DNA from: Pokkaliibacter sp. MBI-7
Lineage (GTDB): Bacteria; Pseudomonadota; Gammaproteobacteria; Pseudomonadales; Balneatricaceae
Reading direction: 5' to 3'
DNA length: 64,000 nt
Assembly: GCF_029846635.1 (NCBI RefSeq)
Contig: NZ_JARVTG010000001.1
Span: 310,001 to 374,000, forward strand
In this document: one piece after another, positions 17,809 through 26,273 of the stretch
Numbering within the stretch: the first letter of the stretch is position 1
Layout: each line of letters starts with the position of its first letter
Program-made: the position numbers and the translations under genes
Notes under the pieces: model-generated
The model's input: only the letters and a program-made list of their open reading frames with translations
What the model was told of the DNA's origin: nothing
Database searches by the model: none

Positions 17809-18324
17809 CTACTGCATAACAAGGTTGGTGAATAAAATGGCTTCTACGTCCGACTTCCCTGTTTCCTTGGTGATGATTTCTTTCACAGCCTCTAAGGCTT
17901 TCTGCTGCAAAGCCAATTTTCCTTCGTTGGTCTGAAGCTCAGTGAAATCAGCAGAGCTAAAAATAAAGTTCAGCCGATCACAGATAAGTGGCATGTGCAG
18001 ATTCAAAGCGTCCACAATTGCCTGATCACGCGTTTTAGCCTCAACAAAGAGCTGCATGAAACGCTGACGACCGTTCGAGTCCGTCAGTGAAACAACAAAA
18101 GAGGGTTTGTCACCAGGCATTCGGATCTTGACATAAAGCGCTCTCGCCTTAACAGGCTTGACTGGCTCAGCGGCCGTCTCTTCTGCTGGAGGCTTCGACG
18201 CAAAAAGAAAGTAATACGCAGCCCCACCACCCCCACCCAATAGTAACAACGCCAGAACAATAATAATGATGAGCTTCTTTTTACTCTTGGGCTTGGCTTC
18301 GTCCTGCTGTTCTTGTTCCGCCAT
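17809..18324 (-). CDS. fliL: Flagellar basal body-associated protein FliL
   Basis: FliL is a single-pass inner membrane protein that surrounds or supports stator units. The product (about 171 residues) has a short lysine-rich cytoplasmic start, one membrane helix (about 18-40, IIIIVLALLLLGGGGGAAYY) and a periplasmic FliL domain. I choose the ATG at 18324, preceded by GAGAG at six bases; twelve further in-frame codons upstream lack a site. It begins the fliL-M-N-O-P-Q-R-flhB series. Confidence 0.94.
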   Translation of the reverse strand: MAEQEQQDEAKPKSKKKLIIIIVLALLLLGGGGGAAYYFLFASKPPAEETAAEPVKPVKARALYVKIRMPGDKPSFVVSLTDSNGRQRFMQLFVEAKTRDQAIVDALNLHMPLICDRLNFIFSSADFTELQTNEGKLALQQKALEAVKEIITKETGKSDVEAILFTNLVMQ

Positions 18325-18454
18325 GATGCTCTCTCGGAATAATAACGACATCCGCCGCATGTGAGTTACAGCGGATCATGTATGACTCGTGGAAAAATAC
18401 CTTAAGAGCGACCAGAACACCAATCTGGTGAGATTTTCACGCTACACAACAGCA

Positions 18455-20620
18455 CTATGCATAATAATCAACCAACCTGTCGGTCGATACAGCAGTTGAT
18501 TCGGTTACGGGTGCGATGACATCCCCATCCCCTTCCACCATTTCATCCCTATAGCCTGACGAAGTTTTTGGCTGATACGACTGCTCCTGAGATTGGCTGG
18601 AGTTATCTCTCACATCCACAGAGCCCAAGTTTAATCCCTGCTCCGCAAATCCATCTTTCAAGCGCTGAATGTGGCTTTCCAACGCATCTCTGACTTGAGG
18701 GGAGGTACTTTGAAAGACGATGCTAGCCTGGTCATGCTGTATGTGAATACGAACTTGCAGCGACCCCATATCCTGTTGGTCCAAATGCAGGTCAGCAGTT
18801 TGTACACCCTGCTGATTCAACACCTGTAACTGGCGATTCAGTTGAGTAGCCCACTGTTCGGTATCAGGTTTACCTGTCAAAACTCCAGAACCAGTGGCAG
18901 GGTTCTGTGATGCCGTTATCAATGCGGACTTGAAGTCCTGCACTTGTGCCTTATCAAGAGCTGATACGCCAGTGGCACCGGGATCCAGTCCATCAAAAGA
19001 CGAGTTACCTGTACCTTTTCCCTGATGAGAACCTTCGTGCGCTCCACCAGAGTCTGCTCCAGAATCCGTCAAGGTGCTTGAATCACCGGTAGCAGTACCG
19101 ACCGAATTCGCTGTTGGCATTGGCTGCCGCTCATTACCACTCTCTATGCCAACGACTTTTGCTCCAGTACTCGGAGGCAAAGTACTACCAGACGTCTGGA
19201 AATCATCAGCAACTGTAGCACTACCAACCGCAGCACTCGCTCCAGGTAGTTGCGCTGGATTGGTGACAGTTACGTTAGCCACCTCCACTCCGACCTGCTG
19301 TACGCTGGCACCTTGCTGAATCTGTTGAATTTGTTGAGTCTGTTGAGTCTGTTGAGTCTGTTGAGTCTGTTGAGTCTGTTGAGTCTGTTGAGTCTGTTGA
19401 GTCTGTTGAGTCTGTTGAGTCTGTTGAGTCTGTTGAGTCTGTTGAGTCTGTTGAGTCTGTTGAGTCTGTTGAGTCTGCTGAGTCTGCTGAGTCTGTTGAG
19501 TCTGTTGAGTCTGTTGAGTCTGCTGAGTCTGTTGAGTCTGTTGAGTCTGTTGAGTCTGTTGAGTCTGTTGAGTCTGCTGAGTCTGTTGAGTCTGTAAAGA
19601 TAAATCTGATTTCTGCACTGACTGCGCTTCTATAGGATTAGTTTGCGAGCCCTCAGAAATACCAGCGCCATTTTTGGTAAACGTTACTGACACCTGAGGT
19701 TGCGATACTAAAGCAACTGCTGATTGAGTTTCACCTCCTTCACTAGCATCAGGCAGCTCTGTGGCTATCGCTTGAGATGTACCCAGCAAAACCGATACAC
19801 CTGAACCGTTTCGCGTCACTACGTTGACATCAGCAGGTGATGGCGGCGCAACACTATCACTAGCTACATCGCGGCTACTGAGTGTGGCTAAGGGAGCAAA
19901 CTTGGTCAGGCTTGCAATATCACTGTTTTGTGAAGATAACTGAGGACCACTGGGGACAGACTGCAACTCAGACTGAATATTATTGTCACTACCTACGACG
20001 CTTGGGCCCTGCGTTGGAGGCTGAGGCTGATTTGTTGGCGCCCCCCTGTTTGCTTGCGTACTGCTTTCAGGTACTCCACCCAGCGAGGGCTGAGAATTTT
20101 GCCCAGCTAACTGCGATACGACCATTTGAGTATTGCCCAACGTTATCGCTGAGTTATTGACCGGCACAGTAAATCCAGAGTTTATCAACAATGTCATAGC
20201 TTCAGGCGATAACACACTGGGATCGGACTGACTCGCAGGACTCGGTGCTGAGCTTTCATCTGCTGACTTGTCAGACGGCAAAGAGTCGCCGTCACGCGGC
20301 AAGGACTGGCCTACTCCATCCACCAGCAACCCCACTCCTTCAAATCCCAGCATCCCCAACCACGCAGATACCTCGCTACCTGTGTCGGTATCAGTATCGA
20401 CTGCTGATTGAGCAGCCCTATCACTCGATACAGTACTTACTTTTGAAGCCTGGAGGTCAACGGATATAGGCAAAACGGAAGATGTATCAGCTAAAGACTG
20501 CTGAGCTGCACTGAACGTAGTGCTGAACAGCTCTCCCGATACAGAAGATGTCTGATCTAAACCACGAACACCGCTTGGCACAATTGATGATGGGACCAAT
20601 ACATCTATAGAGGCTGTCAT
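18455..20620 (-). CDS. fliK: Flagellar hook-length control protein FliK with a large TQQ repeat
   Basis: FliK is the secreted ruler that measures the hook and triggers the FlhB switch. The protein (about 721 residues) has a Ser/Gln-rich N-terminal ruler region, a pure TQQ repeat at about residues 343-430, and a C-terminal Flg_hook domain (about 600-690) containing LHLDQQDMGSLQVRIHIQHD, which normally contacts FlhB. The ATG at 20620 is preferred to a GTG two codons upstream. A strong sigma-54-type promoter lies 33-48 bases before it. The protein is long for the family (E. coli FliK has about 375 residues), in large part because of the repeat. Confidence 0.92.
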   Translation of the reverse strand: MTASIDVLVPSSIVPSGVRGLDQTSSVSGELFSTTFSAAQQSLADTSSVLPISVDLQASKVSTVSSDRAAQSAVDTDTDTGSEVSAWLGMLGFEGVGLLVDGVGQSLPRDGDSLPSDKSADESSAPSPASQSDPSVLSPEAMTLLINSGFTVPVNNSAITLGNTQMVVSQLAGQNSQPSLGGVPESSTQANRGAPTNQPQPPTQGPSVVGSDNNIQSELQSVPSGPQLSSQNSDIASLTKFAPLATLSSRDVASDSVAPPSPADVNVVTRNGSGVSVLLGTSQAIATELPDASEGGETQSAVALVSQPQVSVTFTKNGAGISEGSQTNPIEAQSVQKSDLSLQTQQTQQTQQTQQTQQTQQTQQTQQTQQTQQTQQTQQTQQTQQTQQTQQTQQTQQTQQTQQTQQTQQTQQTQQTQQTQQTQQTQQTQQIQQIQQGASVQQVGVEVANVTVTNPAQLPGASAAVGSATVADDFQTSGSTLPPSTGAKVVGIESGNERQPMPTANSVGTATGDSSTLTDSGADSGGAHEGSHQGKGTGNSSFDGLDPGATGVSALDKAQVQDFKSALITASQNPATGSGVLTGKPDTEQWATQLNRQLQVLNQQGVQTADLHLDQQDMGSLQVRIHIQHDQASIVFQSTSPQVRDALESHIQRLKDGFAEQGLNLGSVDVRDNSSQSQEQSYQPKTSSGYRDEMVEGDGDVIAPVTESTAVSTDRLVDYYA
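19315..19593 (-). repeat. 9-bp tandem repeat (29 near-perfect units plus 2 degenerate) within fliK
   Basis: Bases 19333-19593 are 29 consecutive copies of GTTGAGTCT on the plus strand (ACTCAACAG phase on the coding strand, read as Thr-Gln-Gln). Four copies carry a T-to-C change that is synonymous. Two degraded copies, read as Ile-Gln-Gln, follow at 19315-19332. Because the unit is 9 bp, gain or loss of copies keeps the frame and alters FliK by three residues per unit. There are no spacers, so it is not a CRISPR array. Confidence 0.98.
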
Positions 20621-20652
20621 GTTCACTACTCACTGGCCAGATAAAGCTAACC

Positions 20653-20668
20653 AGCAAAAGGCAGGCCA
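20653..20668 (-). promoter_or_regulatory. Candidate sigma-54 promoter of fliK
   Basis: The minus strand reads TGGCCTGCCTTTTGCT: -24 TGGC, -12 TTTGCT and ten bases between GG and GC, a close match to the consensus. It lies between the hptB-like gene and fliK. The predicted start of transcription is about 20 bases before the fliK ATG. FleR, encoded at 43311-44723, is a plausible activator, as class III fliK in Pseudomonas depends on it. Confidence 0.65.
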
Positions 20669-20687
20669 CATTTCATGAGATCAACTG

Positions 20688-21026
20688 TCAGGTCCCTAGA
20701 TATAACTTCTTGAGTGCTGCACACACATGAAAATGCTCAGCACAGACTGCATCCATCAAGCCCTGAGCTTCACTCAGGTTGTTGTGCATCCCTGCAGCCT
20801 CAAGCAGTTTTAGAATTTCCGCCAGTGAGGTTGCTCCGATATTGCTGCTACTTCCCTTCATGCTATGGGCGCTCTGACGCAGCCCAACGCCATCCCCTCG
20901 CTCTATGGCATCCTTAACCTGCGCAAGCCGCAATGTAGAATCATCGATGTACGTCTCAATGAGCTCCACAAACTCGTCATCCATAACCTCCTGTAATTCA
21001 GACAACAATGCCAGATCAAGCTGCAT
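20688..21026 (-). CDS. hptB: Histidine phosphotransfer protein, HptB-like
   Basis: The 112-residue four-helix Hpt protein has the phosphoacceptor His in RQSAHSMKGSSSNIGA. The frame extends 44 codons upstream, but the ATG at 21026 with GGAGA seven bases upstream and the normal domain length favour the short form. In Pseudomonas HptB takes phosphate from hybrid kinases and passes it to the regulator HsbR, whose gene lies directly upstream here, as does hsbA. The module there links surface behaviour and the flagellar anti-sigma factor FlgM. Confidence 0.85.
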   Translation of the reverse strand: MQLDLALLSELQEVMDDEFVELIETYIDDSTLRLAQVKDAIERGDGVGLRQSAHSMKGSSSNIGATSLAEILKLLEAAGMHNNLSEAQGLMDAVCAEHFHVCAALKKLYLGT

Positions 21027-21182
21027 GACTGTTCTCCATAATGTCACTGTAGTTGGGAAGGCTCTGGGAAATGACTTGGAGCGAACAATATATTTATGAA
21101 CACAGGCCTTGATACTCATACCTTCAAGTACCGAGAGTGTCTCACCTGATACCGCCACCAGTCTGACTAATTGACAGGCACT

Positions 21183-22922
21183 CTATTCTTCAAAGCGCCA
21201 CTTAAAAACAAGCTCCACCTTGTTGCCCGTACCAATGAAGCGCACTGATTCGCAGAGTGAATGAATCAGTGCAATGCCGCGACCGGCATAGCCCTTTTGC
21301 GCCAGAGAGCTTTGCAAGGCATCAACATTGAATCCTTCACCACTGTCCTCGATGCGGATTTTCAAAACACCTCCATCCTGATTCAACCGATGATCTATAT
21401 GAAAGACGATTCTGCCATCCTCAAGCGAGGCTAAGCGTCTGTCTCGCTCAGTGTAATACTCGGAGAAACCAACAATGTCTGACTTCGCCCGAGAGTTAAG
21501 TCTGAGCACACCGTGTTCAAGCGAGTTAGAGAATAACTCTGAGAGGAGCATATAGATTTGTCCGCTAAAACGACGTAATGCAGGCACCTCCATAATAACC
21601 TGAAGCAACAGCGGCAACGGATTGTATGTTTTCAAGGTATTGGGGTAGAGAGTATAAGTAAACGACCAGTCACTGGGACCATACTTGCGACTACTGACAA
21701 AAGGCTCGGCCAAATCAATCAGCTCTGCAACATCGCACATTCGAATTTCTACCAGCGTTAAATCATCTTTAACACCCTGCTGACCCGCAAACTCGTTTAC
21801 AGCCTCACCTATTGTCTCGAATAACCGCTCCGGGCTGATACAGCGAGAGAAAACCTCATGTAGCCGCTCCTCCCCAAACATCTGATCCTCTGCATTACTA
21901 GCCTCCAGTATGCCATCTGAGTACAGATAGACACGATCATCATCTCTGAGCGTATAGCGCTCAGTCTCATCGCTGAATCGCTCATTACCCACAACGCCCA
22001 ATGGCAGATGGGCCGATTTGAGTTGCGTCAATAAACGACTCTCCGAATGAAAGATCAAACCATCCGGCAAACCACCATTCCACACTTCTACCGTTTTTTT
22101 ATTGAAATTGAAGTCAAGCATTGCGGCACAGCAGAAGAACCCTGTCGGTAGAATACGCTTGAGTCGCTGATTGATCTCACGCAAGACATCCCCCATGGCA
22201 TATCCCTTTGATGCCATGGAATAGAAGATCTCCGCCATAGGCATTGCGCCAATCGCAGCAGGCAAGCCGTGCCCGGTGAAGTCACCCAACAGCACAAACA
22301 TGTTGCCTGAAGGTGTACGAGAGGCGAGTAAGACATCGCCATTGAAAACGGCTAGAGGAGAGAGCAGGTGCTTGATATTACTAGCATCAAGACAACCACT
22401 GTGAGCCACGTTATCAAACACCCGCTTGGCCACATGTTGCTCATGAAGCAATCGCTTATTATGGAGAGATATCTCGTCTCGCTGCTGCTGCAATACGTGA
22501 TGCATGCGCCGCATTCGATTAAATGCGTTGATTTTGGCTTGCAGAATCGTGGGATTGTAAGGCTTAGAGAGGAAATCGTCACCGCCAGCCTCAAGGCAGT
22601 CAACTAGAGAATGAGTATCTTTAAGTGAAGTAAGGAATATAACCGGAACCAGCTCTTCGCCAGCCATCTGCTTGATTTGACGAGTCGCCTCAAAGCCATC
22701 CATATTTGGCATCAGCGCGTCCATGAGAACGATATGCGGCCGGTAGCGCCTGAATGCTTCTACAGCCTCACTGCCGTCTTGCGCTGTATATACCTCATAC
22801 CCCTGCTTTCTTACTATTGCCCGCAGAATCATCCGATCACTGGTGTTATCATCAGCGACCAGGATACGCAACGAGGCATCCTGGTGCTCCTGCGTATCCA
22901 TTTCACCGTCAGCAAAATGCAT
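21183..22922 (-). CDS. hsbR: HsbR-like response regulator with PP2C/SpoIIE phosphatase and anti-sigma kinase domains
   Basis: The 579-residue protein carries a receiver domain (about 17-135; phosphoacceptor in IVLMDALMPNMDG), a SpoIIE/PP2C-type phosphatase domain (about 175-400; LLGDFTGHGLPAAIGAM and YLYSDGILEASN) and a C-terminal HATPase of the serine kinase type (about 430-575; LLSELFSNSLEHGVL, GRGIALIHSLCESV). This is the HsbR architecture: a switch protein that phosphorylates or dephosphorylates the STAS protein HsbA, encoded next door. Start at 22922 or at the ATG at 22901; neither has a strong ribosome site. Confidence 0.88.
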   Translation of the reverse strand: MHFADGEMDTQEHQDASLRILVADDNTSDRMILRAIVRKQGYEVYTAQDGSEAVEAFRRYRPHIVLMDALMPNMDGFEATRQIKQMAGEELVPVIFLTSLKDTHSLVDCLEAGGDDFLSKPYNPTILQAKINAFNRMRRMHHVLQQQRDEISLHNKRLLHEQHVAKRVFDNVAHSGCLDASNIKHLLSPLAVFNGDVLLASRTPSGNMFVLLGDFTGHGLPAAIGAMPMAEIFYSMASKGYAMGDVLREINQRLKRILPTGFFCCAAMLDFNFNKKTVEVWNGGLPDGLIFHSESRLLTQLKSAHLPLGVVGNERFSDETERYTLRDDDRVYLYSDGILEASNAEDQMFGEERLHEVFSRCISPERLFETIGEAVNEFAGQQGVKDDLTLVEIRMCDVAELIDLAEPFVSSRKYGPSDWSFTYTLYPNTLKTYNPLPLLLQVIMEVPALRRFSGQIYMLLSELFSNSLEHGVLRLNSRAKSDIVGFSEYYTERDRRLASLEDGRIVFHIDHRLNQDGGVLKIRIEDSGEGFNVDALQSSLAQKGYAGRGIALIHSLCESVRFIGTGNKVELVFKWRFEE

Positions 22923-22926
22923 GATG

Positions 22927-23235
22927 TCAGGAAATGTTGAAGAGTTGACCGAAGTTGGAAATTATCAGGATTTTTTTAACATCCATATTGCAGTTTACAA
23001 TTCGAATATCAGCACCATCACCACCCGCATAATCACGCAACAGCAGCAACATCCCCAACGCAGAGCTGTCAAGGTATGTGGTTTCCTTCATATCTATGAT
23101 GAAAACACGCGGAAGTTTTTCACCGACACTTTCATAGGCCTCACGAAAATCCTGGTGTGCACTAAAGTCAAAGCGTCCTTGAATACGAATGGTCAATTCT
23201 TTACCGTCATTGGAAAGCTGGGACCAGATTGCCAT
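22927..23235 (-). CDS. hsbA: STAS-domain anti-sigma factor antagonist, HsbA-like
   Basis: This single STAS domain of 102 residues has the phosphorylatable serine region TTYLDSSALGML. It should be the substrate of the HsbR-like kinase/phosphatase encoded four bases downstream. In Pseudomonas HsbA binds FlgM or a diguanylate cyclase depending on its phosphorylation state. It is the first gene of hsbA-hsbR-hptB and is preceded by a long untranslated gap. Confidence 0.88.
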   Translation of the reverse strand: MAIWSQLSNDGKELTIRIQGRFDFSAHQDFREAYESVGEKLPRVFIIDMKETTYLDSSALGMLLLLRDYAGGDGADIRIVNCNMDVKKILIISNFGQLFNIS

Positions 23236-23592
23236 TACTCACCTCTTCATTCAAACCACGTCACTATCGACAGGTTATCATCGGCATCACAAGATCAGAC
23301 AACGGCTAAATAACGTCTCGGTTTTGTTGAACTCCTGTACCGGGTCGCCTGCTTTAGCCAAACCACTTGCCCTACTATACGCTATCAGAACTCACACCCC
23401 TATCGTTCGTCTAAAATACACGAAAGACCAGTCGTAAGCGGAGCCCTTACCGCAAGTACACGTCACCTAGGTATAGCTATTGCGAGGAATACTGACAAGC
23501 TCATTTTGCCGCCATGCTTCGCTACTTTGATTCATACTCCCGGAGAGTGATGAACAACACATGACCTGTGACTCAGAGGCAAAGACACCTCC
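23236..23592. other. 357-base gap between fliJ and hsbA
   Basis: No gene of convincing composition is present. The minus-strand promoter of hsbA-hsbR-hptB should lie here. A partial sigma-28 -10 look-alike (GCCGATGATAA) lies at 23275-23285 but lacks a matching -35, and I see no sigma-54 site of quality. No clear rho-independent terminator for the fliE-fliJ operon is visible. Confidence 0.6.
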
Positions 23593-24042
23593 TCAGTCAA
23601 TATCACCTCTGGAGCGATAGTGCTGAATGAGCTCATCAAGAGCTTTCTGCTCCTTCCGACCCAACTCTAGCTGCTCCTGTGCCTTGATCGTTTCCAGCCA
23701 GGCCTCAATAGCCTTTACTCGCGCACGAGCTTGTTGCCAGTTACTTATATGCCGCTCCACTTCAGCCTGTTGCTGAGCCACTGCACGTCCCTGCTGACCT
23801 AATGCTGTTTCCAGCCGCGCCATAAACTGTTGCTGATTCAACCAGTCACGAGCCGACACCCCCGCTTCACCTTTCCTGTGTAACTGTTCGATGTATTCAA
23901 GCTGATAACCCTGAAGCTGCTGCAGTTGCCCCTCAGTCTGTGATAAACGCTGGCGCTGAGTCGCGAGGCGCTGAGCGGCCTTCTGCTCATCACGTTGCGC
24001 GAGCGTCAGAACAATGTGCAGGCGTTGAGAACGCAAAGCCAT
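23593..24042 (-). CDS. fliJ: Flagellar export chaperone FliJ
   Basis: The 149-residue, almost wholly coiled-coil protein is rich in Gln, Arg and Glu, as expected for FliJ, the stalk-like subunit that links the FliI ATPase ring to FlhA. It is the last gene of the fliE-F-G-H-I-J series, 12 bases after fliI. Identification rests on position, length and coiled-coil character, since the family is weakly conserved. Confidence 0.9.
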   Translation of the reverse strand: MALRSQRLHIVLTLAQRDEQKAAQRLATQRQRLSQTEGQLQQLQGYQLEYIEQLHRKGEAGVSARDWLNQQQFMARLETALGQQGRAVAQQQAEVERHISNWQQARARVKAIEAWLETIKAQEQLELGRKEQKALDELIQHYRSRGDID

Positions 24043-24054
24043 GAAAGCTTACAC

Positions 24055-25389
24055 CTATTGAATGTTCAGGAGTTTTCCTACCAGATCCTGAGCGACAGCT
24101 AACCGCACGGGTTCGTGCAAGCCTTGCTGAAGGAACATGCGCATGGCAGGGATCAACTGAATAGCACGATCTGTGTCAGGGTCACTACCTTTGGCATAAG
24201 CCCCTACACTCAAAAGATCACGCACCTGCTGGTAACGGGCATACAGCTGCTTGAACCGCTGCGCCTGCTTGAGGTACTCAGGTGTCACCACTTGCGGCAT
24301 CGCACGACTAATCGAAGCCTCGATATCTATGGCAGGATAATGCCCTTCTTCTGCCAACCTCCGGGCCAGCACCACATGCCCATCCAGAATCGCACGAGCT
24401 GAATCCGCAATGGGGTCCTGCTGGTCATCCCCTTCAGTAAGCACGGTATAGAAGGCGGTGATTGAACCTCCCCCTTTTTCACCATTGCCAGCCCGCTCTA
24501 CCAATTTTGGCAGCTTGGCAAATACCGAGGGTGGGTAACCCTTACTCGCCGGAGGCTCACCGACAGCGAGAGCAATTTCACGCTGCGCCTGGGCATAGCG
24601 CGTCAAAGAATCCATCAGCAGAAGCACATCGAGCCCTTGTGCACGAAAGTACTCCGCAATACGTGTCGCTAACTGAGAGGCACGCAAACGCATCAGGGGT
24701 GAATCATCTGCGGGAGACGCAACGACAACAGCACGACGCAGCCCCTCTTCACCCAATACGTCCTCAATAAACTCTTTGACCTCTCGACCACGCTCTCCGA
24801 TCAGGCCTACAACCACCACGTCTGCCGTAGTAAATCGAGTCATCATCCCCAAGAGAACGCTTTTACCAACGCCACTTCCTGCAAACAACCCGAGCCGCTG
24901 CCCACGCCCGACGGTGAGCAGAGAGTTAATCGCACGAATGCCCACATCCATCGGCTCGCGGATCGGCTGCCGTGCCAATGGATTTATAGTCTCCCCTTGC
25001 AAGTCAACATAGGCTTCAGCATTCAGCGGGCCAAGACTATCCAGAGGCTTCCCTACGCCATTCAGCACACGTCCAAGCAACCCCATTCCCACCGGGACGA
25101 GGCTTGTTGAACCTGTCGGCTGCACCTTGGCCCCCGGAAGCAAACCTTCAACACTATCAACAGGCATCAGAAAAACACGGTCCCCATGAAAGCCAACGAC
25201 TTCCGCCTCCACCGTATAACCAGGTTTAACACTGACCTGACAAAACTCACCGAGAGCAACGCGGCAACCGGTCGCCTCAAGTGTCAAACCAACCACACGA
25301 GTAACACGTCCAGCCGCCCTGGGCCGCAGTGGTGTATAGAGAATACGCTGCTGATCACTCAACCAGGACAGAAGCTGAGCCTGACTCAT
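24055..25389 (-). CDS. fliI: Flagellum-specific ATPase FliI
   Basis: The 444-residue F1-beta-like ATPase has P-loop GLFAGSGVGKSVLLGM, Walker B LLLMDSLTRYAQAQREIALA and the export-ATPase segment EPPASKGYPPSVFAKLPKL. It powers early export at the base of the flagellar type III apparatus. The ATG overlaps the fliH stop in an ATGA. Confidence 0.97.
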   Translation of the reverse strand: MSQAQLLSWLSDQQRILYTPLRPRAAGRVTRVVGLTLEATGCRVALGEFCQVSVKPGYTVEAEVVGFHGDRVFLMPVDSVEGLLPGAKVQPTGSTSLVPVGMGLLGRVLNGVGKPLDSLGPLNAEAYVDLQGETINPLARQPIREPMDVGIRAINSLLTVGRGQRLGLFAGSGVGKSVLLGMMTRFTTADVVVVGLIGERGREVKEFIEDVLGEEGLRRAVVVASPADDSPLMRLRASQLATRIAEYFRAQGLDVLLLMDSLTRYAQAQREIALAVGEPPASKGYPPSVFAKLPKLVERAGNGEKGGGSITAFYTVLTEGDDQQDPIADSARAILDGHVVLARRLAEEGHYPAIDIEASISRAMPQVVTPEYLKQAQRFKQLYARYQQVRDLLSVGAYAKGSDPDTDRAIQLIPAMRMFLQQGLHEPVRLAVAQDLVGKLLNIQ

Positions 25390-26270
25390 GACGCGGTATC
25401 GTCTGCGTCAATGTTGCCATCCTGCTCAGCTAAAGGTTCATTTTCTGCCTCTTTAGCCAAACGCTCTGCAGATATCCGGTGCTGTTGTGCAAAGCCCTGC
25501 AACACATGAGCAACGCGCGGCTCAATAGCAGCATCTACATAGCTGAACGGAGTACGAACGATGACCCCACCTGGAGACAGACTAGCATCCTCCTCAACTC
25601 GCCAGTCATACCCCTCACGTTGTAACAGCACTTGAATTGAGGGTAAATCGGCAGGGTGGGCTCTAAGAGCGGTGCCAGAAGAGGGGTCAGGCAGCTCCTC
25701 CATGATTCGTTTCACCAGTTGTTGAATATGGGCAGGGCTGCTACTAAGTTCGTGATCCAGCACAGCCTCAACCATTTTCCTAACCAGTGCTGCCATCCCT
25801 TCGATCAGCTCGCTGTCTTGACGCTTCAGCGGCTCAGCAAAAGCATTGACTAATGCCAATAACTGAGCCTCCGCCTGTTCAATTCGCTGAGACTCAGCCT
25901 GATAAGCTTCTGCATGACCTGCCTCCTGGCCTTGCTTCCGCCCTTCTTCCAAGCCTTTTTTTACACCCTCAGCATGGCCAAGCGTTTTTCCTTCCTGATA
26001 GCCCTCATCCCAGGCTTCCTGACGAATAGCTTCGACCTGCTCCAGTGTCAGAGGCTCAACATGAAACTCCTCTTCCTCCGCAGGTTCAATGTCCAGTACC
26101 TGAGCTTGTAAAGGCTCAGGATCGGCAACAGGCTCTGGCTTGAAAGTTAAACCATGCTCAGTAAGTGACAGGTGTTCCTTGCCATCACTCACCTCGGGTA
26201 ATTGCCAGCGCTCGTACTGCTTACCGGTACTTGCGGGGATACGATGGGGCTGCTGTTCAACATTACTCAC
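25386..26270 (-). CDS. fliH: Flagellar export ATPase regulator FliH
   Basis: The 294-residue protein has a proline/glutamate-rich N-terminal part, a glycine-spaced helical repeat region (GYQEGKTLGHAEGVKKGLEEG and following, about 90-125) of GxxxG type that is characteristic of FliH, and a C-terminal FliI-binding domain. It holds FliI at the C ring. An acidic tail extends the family's usual end. It lies three bases after fliG. Confidence 0.94.
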   Translation of the reverse strand: MSNVEQQPHRIPASTGKQYERWQLPEVSDGKEHLSLTEHGLTFKPEPVADPEPLQAQVLDIEPAEEEEFHVEPLTLEQVEAIRQEAWDEGYQEGKTLGHAEGVKKGLEEGRKQGQEAGHAEAYQAESQRIEQAEAQLLALVNAFAEPLKRQDSELIEGMAALVRKMVEAVLDHELSSSPAHIQQLVKRIMEELPDPSSGTALRAHPADLPSIQVLLQREGYDWRVEEDASLSPGGVIVRTPFSYVDAAIEPRVAHVLQGFAQQHRISAERLAKEAENEPLAEQDGNIDADDTAS

Positions 26271-26273
26271 GGA

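Noticed and set aside
18408..18423. Sigma-54 promoter before fliL
   Set aside because: GG-N10-GC spacing is present, but the -24 and -12 bases fit the consensus poorly.
19315..19593. Possible CRISPR array
   Set aside because: The 9-bp units are directly adjacent, without spacers, and code in frame for TQQ.
19250..19597. Plus-strand frame reading Leu-Leu-Ser repeats
   Set aside because: It is the antisense of the fliK tandem repeat and has no independent support.
23275..23285. Sigma-28 -10 element for hsbA
   Set aside because: GCCGATGATAA has an insertion relative to the consensus and no -35 at the right distance.
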